A stretch of DNA of 64,000 bases from Hamiltosporidium tvaerminnensis (taxonomy: Eukaryota > Microsporidia > Dubosqiidae), in contig JAKIMF020000005.1 of NCBI GenBank assembly GCA_022605425.2, positions 1,398,501-1,462,500 on the forward strand. Direction: 5' to 3'. Position numbers and translations under genes: made by a program. Every line of letters starts with the position of its first letter. Positions within the stretch are counted from its first letter, which is position 1. Of this stretch, positions 53,192 through 62,799 are shown piece after piece. Below the pieces are notes generated by a model. It searched no databases. It saw only the letters and a list, made by a program, of their open reading frames with translations, and was not told the DNA's origin.

Positions 53192-56100
53192 ATGGGTAGA
53201 AAGAAAAATGTTAGCAGCGAAATATCGAATAATACCAAAATAAAGGCTGCAAACGACGCTGATGAGGTGAAAAAGAGTGATAGTGAGATACAAAAATGTA
53301 AGCTACACCCACCGGCGATTCCCCTACCTTCCTCCTCCTACACAACAATAACACCTCCACCACAAAGCCAAACATGCAGTAAAATGCAAAATAGTGGGCT
53401 TGACACCTTACCTTCGCCTAATGCACCAGTTCCCTCTTCTGTTGAAGTCTCTGCGTGCGAGCCATCGTACGACATGACAAGCCCCTGTACTCTAGCTATT
53501 CCGGAAGGTAACAGGCTAATGGCATTGCGGACGATATTCGATTCCGTAACAGCCGACCCGAAGGAATGGCCTCGAATTGTTTTTTTTGCAGTACAGACAA
53601 GGTTTGAAAGAATGCCAAGAAATGGCTGGACAGAGCTTCACAGGTACTATAATGAGAAATTCGGCTGCACTGAAACTCTCGAAGTGTTAAAAAAATTGGC
53701 ACAAAGTGAGATGGGAAAGGATGTAAAATCAGAAGAGAATGGAGAGCGACGTAGAATCGCCACTTGTCTCGCTGATACATGCACCTTGACCGACACCACG
53801 GAGTACATAAACCTGAGAGATAAATTCTTGAGTAAAATCAAAGAAATCTCTGAGAACGAAATTGGAAAAGTGGTGGTCCGAACTAGAAAACATCCAAATG
53901 AATTGGTTGATAGTAAAGTTCTGGATCTCATAAATCGAGTAGTCGGTGAATATGCAGGAGCTCATGTACCTGAGTCAATTACGGAAGCCGCGTATATCAT
54001 GCAAGCTGCGCAGGTATGCTATGACGAGGCAACACGTAAAGAGAAGCCTAGATCCGCTTGGAAGGAACACATAGAAAGTAAAATTTCTAAGTTAGTACTT
54101 TCCAAAGATCTCCTCGAGAAAGCTCGTAAGCAGGAAAAGCTCTCCACTTCGGAAACGAAGAGCCTTAAGAAAATCATGCGAGAGTTTAATTTAAACTTGA
54201 GCAGCGTAACTGATCTTTCCGAGGCTTTAGTTAAGAAGAATGAGTCTTTGAATGTTTACGAGAAAAAAATTACGATGCATGAAAGTAGGAAGCAATTCCG
54301 AAAAGAGAATCGTATGTTTGAGCTTTTCCGAGGTCGATTTTATCGTGGGTTATCCGAGCGTGTGGAATCCGAGCATGTGGTTAGCCGTGATGAAATTGTG
54401 AGTTTTTGGTCTACAATGTGGAACAAAAATGATGACACAGTCACGTACGATGATTATTTGATTCCATTTGTATCAGATAATCATCCGACCACGTTTCCTT
54501 CACTTGATGAATTTGTGAATATCATTAATTGGCTCCCTAATTGGAAAGCTGCTGGAATTGATGGTATTTACAATTTTTTCATTAAGAAACTTACAACTCT
54601 TCACAAATATCTTTATGATATTGTGAAAGTTATATGTTTAGAAGGAACACCTCAAGCTGATTGGTTTTACTGCGGGCTTACGTATTTGATACCGAAAGGA
54701 ATTCCACGAAGAGGCTCTGACTACAGGCCAATCACTTGTATGTCCAACCTCTATAAGTTAACGACAAAGTGTGTAACGAAAGTCGTTCAACTTGAAGTGG
54801 AAAGGCGAGGGTTGCTTGCAGAGAACCAACTAGGGGCGGTAAGAGGTGTGCAGGGAGCGAAAAAGCAGGCTCTACTGAATATTGCCTTAAATAAAGAGTA
54901 TGGAAATAATCTTAAGGCAACATGGATTGATGTTAAAAAAGCTTATGATTCAATAGATCATGCTTATTTAACTCAATGCATTGAAAACCTTAATTTACCT
55001 GATTGGATCCTGAAATTTATTAAGGTAATTATATCAAAATGGAAAATTGATATATCAGTAGGGCCTGAAAAAATCATGAGCAAGAAGATTGATAGAGGGA
55101 TTCTACAAGGAGATAGTCTGTCACCTTTGTTATTTGTGTTGTGTATGGATCCATTAAGCCGAAAGCTTAATGAAAAATACACAAAAGTGACAGTACAAAC
55201 AGATGCAGAATCCCATTCTACTAATCATCTCTTGTTTATTGATGATCTTAAGCTCCTTGCAAAAGACAGCTCCACATTGAGTGCTATGACAGGCGAGGCA
55301 AAGGAATTTTTAGAGGTGATTGGCTTAGAGATTAACAAAGAGAAGTCAGCCACAAATGATATGTGTTGTGAAGATACTGCTACTCTTCTAGAAGGTGTTA
55401 GTGTTTACAAATATTTAGGAATAATAGAAGATAGCAGAGGAATCCCAACACGTAGCTCATTTGAAGAAGTACAGAGCAAACTTATATCAAGAGTTGAAAG
55501 ACTTTGTCACACTAGATTAAACGCAAAAAATTTATTTTCTGCAATCAATCAACATGCGATATCGTTAATCAACTACCACATAGGAGTACTTCGACTTGAA
55601 CCGGCTGACTTCTCTAAGTTAGATGATGCAGTGCGTGCGGTGTTGGTTAAAAATAAGATACATCTCCGCCCAGGATGTAAAGAGCGGTTGTATCTTCCTA
55701 GAACAGAACTTGGAAGAGGCCTACATAGTGTTGAGTTGAGAAGCGAACATATGCTTCTGCAACTCTTGGATTGTCTGGAAAAAAGTAAAGAAATATCAAC
55801 TAGACGAGCAGCAATCCTCAAGGTGGAGAATAATAATAAAACCCATCTTGCACTAATAAAAGGCTTCTTAAAAGTAAAGTACAGGTTGGTAGAAGAAGTC
55901 ACTAAGAAAAGTTTAGAAGAAGCTCAACTTGCAAAACTATATAACGAAATAGAAAAACGAAAACTCCATTCAAAGTTATATAATGCAAGAAAAAATGAGC
56001 TTGTGAGTGTTAGTGACTCTTCAAGGTGGCTAAAGAGAGGAAATATTAGGCCACGAAATGAAGCTGTGTTCTGCTATATCCAGGATAGAAATGTATTCTG

Positions 56101-56953
56101 GGGAGCAGATGGTGTGTGTCAACATTGCGGGAAGTCTGGTAAGACTGTGGATCATCTAGCAACTAGATGTGAAAAAATGCTAGGCCATGATTACACTAGA
56201 CGGCATAATGAAGTGGTTAGATGCCTACACCTTCTTCTTCTAAATAGATATAAGTTTAAGTCTTCAAAACGAATAAGGAGCCACTCAGTTCAAGAAATTC
56301 TTGATAATGAGTATGCAGAGATAAGAGTGGACACCAGAATTAAAACTGATGTTAAAATTCGGAATAACAGACCGGACATATTTATTTTAGATAAGAAGAA
56401 GAATAAGATAACACTCATTGAAGTAGGAATCACTTCCCAAGATTCACTTCAAATAGTTGAAACTGAAAAACTTAGGAAGTATGACCTGCTAGCCAATGAG
56501 TTGGGTCTTATTTATAGGTGTAGTGTTGAGATAATCCCTTATGTGATGACCTGGGACGGTATTGTGACAAAATACCATAAATCTCATCTTAAAAGACTAG
56601 AAATACCCATGAATGTAGAGGCATACATTCAGTATATAGTACTTAAGAAAACAGTCGAAACAATTTCCTTTGATCGACGAAGAGGACTTGAGTCAGGACT
56701 AAATGCCGAAGAGAGCTGGGAGAGAGCGTCAATGGGTGTTATTATGAGATCAGAGATGCATGAGGAACCAATACCCCCTTTAAAAGAAGCGAAAAGAGAG
56801 GAAGATGGTGTTAAAATTTTAAAACCAAAAAATAATACACCCCTTATTTCACAAGGAGGAACCACTCTGGAGGAACCGACCAATAACATAAATGAAGAGT
56901 CGGATTTGGAAGAAGAAACAATAGTGGTTAAAGAGGTAGAAGAAAACATATAA
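53192..56953 (+). CDS. R2/R4-type non-LTR retrotransposon protein: reverse transcriptase plus restriction-like endonuclease
   Basis: The 1,253-residue protein should nick target DNA and prime reverse transcription of its own RNA there (target-primed reverse transcription, established for R2). Residues 36-95 are Pro/Ser/Thr-rich; 96-350 are unrecognised; 355-395 are basic. RT motifs follow in order: WKAAGIDG (451-458), YRPI (511-514), DVKKAYDSIDH with the motif A Asp at 580, QGDSLSPLLF (639-648), FIDD with Asp 694 and 695, and YKYLGI (739-744). A zinc knuckle has C976, C979, H988, C993. The PD-(D/E)XK-like nuclease shows RPD (1060-1062), E1077 and KY (1096-1097). The tail from about 1,170 is charged low complexity. 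No N-terminal C2H2 finger is visible, unlike R2. The ATG is the first in frame after a stop at 53,159. GC is near 40%, about twice the flanks, and the frame is unbroken, implying a young or maintained copy. The clade inside the R2/R4 group cannot be fixed by eye. Confidence 0.95.
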   Translation: MGRKKNVSSEISNNTKIKAANDADEVKKSDSEIQKCKLHPPAIPLPSSSYTTITPPPQSQTCSKMQNSGLDTLPSPNAPVPSSVEVSACEPSYDMTSPCTLAIPEGNRLMALRTIFDSVTADPKEWPRIVFFAVQTRFERMPRNGWTELHRYYNEKFGCTETLEVLKKLAQSEMGKDVKSEENGERRRIATCLADTCTLTDTTEYINLRDKFLSKIKEISENEIGKVVVRTRKHPNELVDSKVLDLINRVVGEYAGAHVPESITEAAYIMQAAQVCYDEATRKEKPRSAWKEHIESKISKLVLSKDLLEKARKQEKLSTSETKSLKKIMREFNLNLSSVTDLSEALVKKNESLNVYEKKITMHESRKQFRKENRMFELFRGRFYRGLSERVESEHVVSRDEIVSFWSTMWNKNDDTVTYDDYLIPFVSDNHPTTFPSLDEFVNIINWLPNWKAAGIDGIYNFFIKKLTTLHKYLYDIVKVICLEGTPQADWFYCGLTYLIPKGIPRRGSDYRPITCMSNLYKLTTKCVTKVVQLEVERRGLLAENQLGAVRGVQGAKKQALLNIALNKEYGNNLKATWIDVKKAYDSIDHAYLTQCIENLNLPDWILKFIKVIISKWKIDISVGPEKIMSKKIDRGILQGDSLSPLLFVLCMDPLSRKLNEKYTKVTVQTDAESHSTNHLLFIDDLKLLAKDSSTLSAMTGEAKEFLEVIGLEINKEKSATNDMCCEDTATLLEGVSVYKYLGIIEDSRGIPTRSSFEEVQSKLISRVERLCHTRLNAKNLFSAINQHAISLINYHIGVLRLEPADFSKLDDAVRAVLVKNKIHLRPGCKERLYLPRTELGRGLHSVELRSEHMLLQLLDCLEKSKEISTRRAAILKVENNNKTHLALIKGFLKVKYRLVEEVTKKSLEEAQLAKLYNEIEKRKLHSKLYNARKNELVSVSDSSRWLKRGNIRPRNEAVFCYIQDRNVFWGADGVCQHCGKSGKTVDHLATRCEKMLGHDYTRRHNEVVRCLHLLLLNRYKFKSSKRIRSHSVQEILDNEYAEIRVDTRIKTDVKIRNNRPDIFILDKKKNKITLIEVGITSQDSLQIVETEKLRKYDLLANELGLIYRCSVEIIPYVMTWDGIVTKYHKSHLKRLEIPMNVEAYIQYIVLKKTVETISFDRRRGLESGLNAEESWERASMGVIMRSEMHEEPIPPLKEAKREEDGVKILKPKNNTPLISQGGTTLEEPTNNINEESDLEEETIVVKEVEENI

Positions 56954-56957
56954 AAAT

Positions 56958-56973
56958 GTTAAAATATTTTAAC
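56958..56973 (+). other. Perfect 16-bp palindrome in the 3' UTR of the retrotransposon
   Basis: The sequence gttaaaatattttaac begins five bases after the TAA stop. It is its own reverse complement, so it can form a short hairpin in RNA or a symmetric site in DNA. R2-type proteins recognise structured 3' UTRs, so it may be part of the template recognition signal. That role is inferred. Short AT palindromes also arise often by chance at this composition. Confidence 0.6.
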
Positions 56974-56987
56974 CCAGAATTTTATTA

Positions 56988-56993
56988 AATAAA
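56988..56993 (+). promoter_or_regulatory. Possible polyadenylation signal at the 3' end of the element
   Basis: AATAAA forms the last six bases before the right duplication, 35 bases after the stop codon. In DNA this AT-rich the hexamer is common, so position is the main support. Confidence 0.3.
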
Positions 56994-57005
56994 TTATCTT
57001 TTTCT
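56994..57005. repeat. Right target-site duplication
   Basis: This is an exact copy of the 12 bases at 53,179-53,190. It marks the 3' end of the element. The R1 repeat resumes at 57,006 with sequence that lines up with 601 onward and about 22,553 onward. Confidence 0.75.
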
Positions 57006-57324
57006 TTATAATATACAACTTTACCTCGAATTTTTTGAAATAGGCAAATGCGCCTCATAATTGCGTTATTTGCCTTCGCGTTATGAAAATTCCAGTTAAT
57101 GCTATTGGGAATTTATCTACCAATATATTATGAGTGAATTCATTAAATTATTTAGTTAATTTTGACTTCAAACAAGATCAGATGAGTTCTTTGAGAATAC
57201 CCTTTAAACAAAGGTAAAATGTGTAAATAACCTTAGATATGCCATTCCATAATTCGAATCAGCTTGGATAGTTTGAGATAATATATTACAGATGCAAATA
57301 TTCTAGTAAAAATATATCAGCTGG

Positions 57325-57434
57325 TTGTGGCATAAGTTCTATTCCTCTAAATTGGTTTAATCTTTATTCATATAAGGAAGAATCAGAAGTTTCAAAATGA
57401 AAAAGTACTAATTTACTTGTAAAAGATGCCACAA
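57325..57434 (+). other. Paired-arm element of R1, copy C
   Basis: The left arm ttgtggcat (57,325-57,333) pairs perfectly with atgccacaa (57,426-57,434). In copy A the same arms read ttgtgacat and atgtcacaa, so both strands changed together at one pair. The inner arms have decayed here. Confidence 0.6.
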
Positions 57435-58819
57435 CATTTAGAACTGAAGCTCATTTATAGTTTTAGTGATTATGTATACCTAATTGTCTCTATTATTACA
57501 TTTTAAGCAGACAAACCGTAATTCGAAATAATTAGCTATAAATCGACAAACAAGATCATCGAAATTTTATTTGTAGTATTATAAATATTTCCTTCTTTAA
57601 ATTATAAGACCATTTATTCCTATCTTTCAAATCAATATCTATTATTTATACTTATCTTTCTAAATTTATATTCACTTATAAATATATTTAGATATTAAAA
57701 TGATATAATCCTCGCTTATTTCGGACTAGTATAGATAGCTCATTAATTTTTGAAAATTTAATTGTGGATTATATAGAATTACGAGAAAGTATACTAAAAA
57801 TTAGTTATATTAATTAGGTTTGAGCCGAACTAAATTTAATTAAAGTTTAACTTTCTTATAATCATATCAAAATATTATTTACATTATTATATTTTGGCTT
57901 TATTTCTTGTTTTAATACGTATACTTAATAAAAATAGTTACAATCTAAAAACTAAAGAAAATATATCAAACGAACTATTTTAATAATTATTGTAACAATT
58001 GTCTTTCAATTAGGCAAATAACTTAAGAGTACTTAATTTTACATAAATTGGATGCAAAGATTTATTAGAATTTGGTTTTAATATAGAAGTAGCATGATAA
58101 GAAGTTTTTTGATCCCTCCATGACAGTTTACTGTACTATATATATTATTTAAAAGTCTAATTTAATTTAAAATAATATATAATTCAAAAATATACTTAAC
58201 ATATTTAAATCGAATTAATATATGTATAATTATAATGATTTAAGTTATGTAAATCTCACTACATATTTTAAAATGAAATATTTATTTATATAGATATATT
58301 TAAAGGAATCAAATATCAGAGTTCATTATACTATAAATTGTATTATATATTAGTAAATCAAAGCCATTAAAAATCCAAAGAATAACATATATATTCCAAA
58401 AATAGCAATAGTATTACATTTCTCATTAATTACTCGAAAGTATTATACATGATATTTGAATACTTTTCGTATTTATATCTTTTTTTTTTAATTAGCTTTA
58501 TATTCTGTTTAAGAAATTGTAAAAAGGCATATATAATATGCGCTATAACTGTTTGATTAATTTAAGGAAAGGTAAATAGTAAAGGTTATTTTGAAATCTA
58601 TAGTTACGTATGAATCTCTTATATGATTAATGTTTCCAACAATATACTGCGGGCTTTTCGAAACGAGTTAACCAAATTTAATCCAGCCATATTTAGGCTG
58701 AACACAACTTACTATGAGCAAGATTATAAAACCTTGTTTTTAAATAGTATGTGAGCGTTTTAATAGTACGAATGTTCCAAACAACCATAAAAAACCAACC
58801 AATACCTTACACACAAAAA

Positions 58820-58845
58820 CTTCCAATTATGGTAAATTTTATAAG
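58820..58845 (+). repeat. Conserved 26-bp block of R1, copy C
   Basis: Identical to the block in copies A and B (core cttccaattatggtaaat). Confidence 0.75.
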
Positions 58846-61800
58846 TTTATTAGGGTTAACAACTTAATATAATATCAGAAGAGAAAATACTTACTTATAT
58901 TTACGAATATAATATATTGATATGAAATAATGAATTTGAAGTTAAATGAATATAAAATGAACAAATAACAGAAATTTTATACATTATTTAGCCATAAATA
59001 TTACTTTGAAACATAAATTACTCATTGAAATGACCTGAATTATTTTACATGACCCAAACAAGTGATTGATTAAGTAACGACTTGAATTTGTAAATGAATA
59101 AGAAAAGAATGAAGTAAAATAAATGTAACAGAATTAAAAAAAGTCATTTCGAAAAAAAAACAACCAAAAAACTAAAAAATGTATATACAGCTATAACTAA
59201 AATGAGTTTTAGCAAAAAAAATTTGATATAAGTAAATTTTTAAATTAAGAAAACACAGCCAAAATGAATAATAAACTAAAAAAATGTACGAAAGAAATAT
59301 CGGTAACTGTAATCTAACATATAATCTCTTTTTATGCAAGAAAAATATTATATTTTAACATCTATAAACAAAAGTATTTATTTAAACATAAATAACGAAC
59401 TATATACCAATTTACATTAAAGTAACGACTTTATAAATTTTATATAACATAAATTTACTCAAAACAAGTAAAGGATAAACTAGGACTAGAATTTCAATAG
59501 AACGATTGAACGAAAATATTTGAATTTAATTAAAAGCACATGAAAATAGTTAGAAACAAATATATAATAAAAACAAGTACATTTTTTAACTATGTAAGAC
59601 ACATTACAATTCAAAGACTAATATACAATAAAATTATATTTACAAAAATATACATGACTTAATACAAATTATAGAAAAGGTAATTAAATAAGGAGTAAAA
59701 AACCCTACTAAAGTATTCTACCCAAAAAATATGCATTTAGCAAATCTCCATAGTATTCTACAGAATATTAAAGAATTTAAAATCAAAATTTTAACGTTCA
59801 AAAAAATTATTGTGAATTAATCAAAGCAAACACATAAGCAATATTTAGCTTAAAGATTTATATCACATTTTACACGCCTTTAAAATTGGGTTATAAAAAA
59901 ATAGTATAAAAACAAAATTAATACAAATAATATGTAAGAAAAGTATATATTTTAAACATAAAAAGTTAGATTAGATAAAAAAATAGAATGCTAATAGACA
60001 TAAAATTAGATCTATAAGCTAAAAGAATCTATGAGATATTCAAATTAAGAACGACAGTGTAGTTCGATAGGATTTATTTTATTTGCGAAATAATGCTCGA
60101 TAAATAAATAGTACAATTAGAACTTTCTTTATTAGAATACATATTTTTTAGTGAAATAACTTAAATTTTGAAAATAAATAGAATAATAATTTAAATGATA
60201 TAAACCGTAAAATGAAAAATAATATTACATAAGTTTAAAGTAACTGAATATCAGCGTTAATGAAAAATATATAATAGCTGCATAAACCAAAACCATTAAA
60301 TGAATTTAAACTATACAATATTTTTAATAAAGGAGTAAGTGTTGTACTTTTTTATAAAATTGCTTAGTTCTATGTTTGACATCAGTGACTGGACCTAACA
60401 CTCCATCGTTACCTTTAGAATATCTAAATCCCAAAGCATTTCATATATAATAGCTTAAGAACCCATTTAATAAGCAATTTAGTTGCTTGGAGTTTGTCAA
60501 TATCTGTTGCGGAGGTGTGATTGTATGTATAACTCAACTAGAATTGTACATTTGCATACCATGTAGCATTTTAACTTAATCTACACATGCCGAATAAATT
60601 AACTGCTAGCTAAGATATATTTCGGCGAATTACACGAAAAAACCATAGGTGATGCTATGCTATACTAACATAAATAACCCACGCAATCACTTTTCTAGTT
60701 TTACAAAGTTTTATCATTCCATCTCCAATTCGCAGAGTCTTCTAAAGTAGTGTTTAAGACTAGATTTTTAAATTTACATGGGTATTATCTAAAAGTTACG
60801 TTGCAGTCTACAATCGAGCACAAGAAAAAAGCAAAAATATATTAATATAAAATTTTCGTGATTTTATGAACTTCTCCTTTTCATACGAACACCCATGTAA
60901 CAAACGTAGAAGTAGTGTGGTTTTAATCACACCAAAAATCCAAAATATTGTCTTCACACCAGTTTAACCTACTCATTGCTAAGAAGAATGTTTTTTTTGT
61001 GACTATCCTCACACCGCCAAAAATATAATTTAAATTCATTATTTACGCTCCAAATAAAAACATTTGAATATTTATGATTTCAGCATAATAAAAGTACATA
61101 TAAAAGTTTATATAAATTTAGCTACTGGTTTTTCGATGAATTAGAAATAAATCGAAGTATTTAATAATGTAACCATATAATATTGACGAATAAAACGTTT
61201 TAACAGAAAAATCATTGAGGAAAAATATATGTATAAAATTTAGAATAAAAATTTTTTAAAATGTTTTAATAATCATATATTTGAACCAAATCTACTAAAA
61301 TGAAATTATAAAAGGTACGCTTTTCAATTTTAGAAACAGGGAAACAAAAATTAGAGATATTCACATGCCCCTAAATATGTTTTAATTCTTTATGTTTTCT
61401 TTTAGGTTTAAAGCAAATAAAAGAATGTTTTCGAAACAACTTAATTTGAGTATATATTTTAAAAATTTCTATCCTTATATTTCTAATATCAAAATATTTT
61501 TTTATTGAAAAAATTGGAATGAAGAGGTAACTCAAGAAATACGAACAAAAAGGAGGAAAACGGGTTAATGGCTATATCAGTGAGTATGCAAGGTGTTTAT
61601 TATGTTCTCTGCTTCTTAATGGATTGTCCATCAAAATGAAGTTGTTTTTACGAATTATTCGTAGTTATAGTCAAGATATAAAATAATTAGATTATATTGT
61701 GATGTTACTGGATATCTAGTAAAACATCGTAAAGTTGTATGTAACAAATGATTGGAACATTTACTTTGATCTTTGATTATATTACACCTCAAAGCAGTTT

Positions 61801-62799
61801 TATATAATATTGAATTTAATCAAAAGAGTTCTTTTTTTGATTTGGACAAAATTTCTCGTACCACTTACTCGGAGAAGACGAAAAATGCATGGCTAGGGGC
61901 GAGTAAGTAGTTAAATACACATAGCTGTGTTTATTGGCTTATAATCAAAGCTAGGGTTTTATGAAAAGTATTCGGAAATTTTGAAGAATTTTGACATGTT
62001 ATAAACAGTTAGCAAGATCAGATTTGCAATCTCGGCTAAAACCGAACCAATTTGGAATTTTTTGGGGGTGGTAGAACCAAAGCATGTGTCGTTGTTGAGA
62101 TGTAAAACAAGGAAGTTTTGTGTGTCAAGTAATCGCATTCCGATGAAATATTTATTTTGAAGGTAAAATCGAAATACGTAATTCGAATATTTTTAACGAA
62201 TTGAAATTAAAAATGCAATTGAATATATTTTGAAGGCTAGAAGATTTTAATTGAAGAAAATTTCTTTGGAACCTCTTGGAATTGATTTCAGAAAAGGCGG
62301 AAATATTGACTGGGTTTGAATGAAGAGGAAGTAAAAGAATCTTTATGTTTTAGGAAATGTTAGTAAAATATTTTAAAATTTGCCTTATATTATCTTTGAA
62401 ATATCTGATTCATATAAAAAAATTTAATTTTTAAATTAATCTTTACACTCCCTGATTTGTTTAATTATTCTGTTTGTTATTCGTTCGTATCTAATTTTAT
62501 ACTTCAGTCCGTTGCAATTAGTTAATCTATATTTATAGGTTTTATATCCGAAGATTTCTTTTATTAAATTTAACATTCCTAATTCCTTGGATTAAACGCC
62601 TTGATATATCTCTTGATTCTTGAATTATTTTTGAAATATTCTCACGAAAAATATTTTGTTTAGCAAAACAAAAGTCTTCCATTTCAACCAAAGAAATTCA
62701 ATCGATCTTTATAATACATGTTAGTATAGTTTTAATTCATTAATATATTCAATAAGGTTTGCTATATCTTAAAATAGATAATTCAAATTTCACTGCGGA

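Larger units (their letters stand above)
53191..56993 (+). mobile_element. Complete non-LTR retrotransposon, about 3.8 kb, inserted in an R unit
   Basis: The element consists of one base, the single ORF, and a 40-nt 3' UTR. It is bracketed by a 12-bp direct duplication. Downstream sequence from 57,006 continues the R1 repeat exactly where upstream sequence stops at 53,190, matching uninterrupted copies around 540-660 and 22,500-22,630. Subtracting it brings the R1 length (first landmark to the 26-bp block) from about 5.8 kb to about 2.0 kb, in line with the other copies (about 1.92-1.95 kb). It has no LTRs and no poly-A tail, and the 3' end reads AATAAA straight into the duplication. Confidence 0.88.

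Noticed and set aside
53496-53965. Three minus-strand frames opposite the reverse transcriptase gene
   Set aside because: Shadows of the GC-richer coding strand; the same holds for those at 54,973-55,182, 55,573-55,902 and 56,629-56,949.
53000-57100. LTR retrotransposon or retrovirus-like element
   Set aside because: There is no protease, RNase H, integrase or LTR; RT motif order and the C-terminal zinc knuckle plus endonuclease are those of a non-LTR element.
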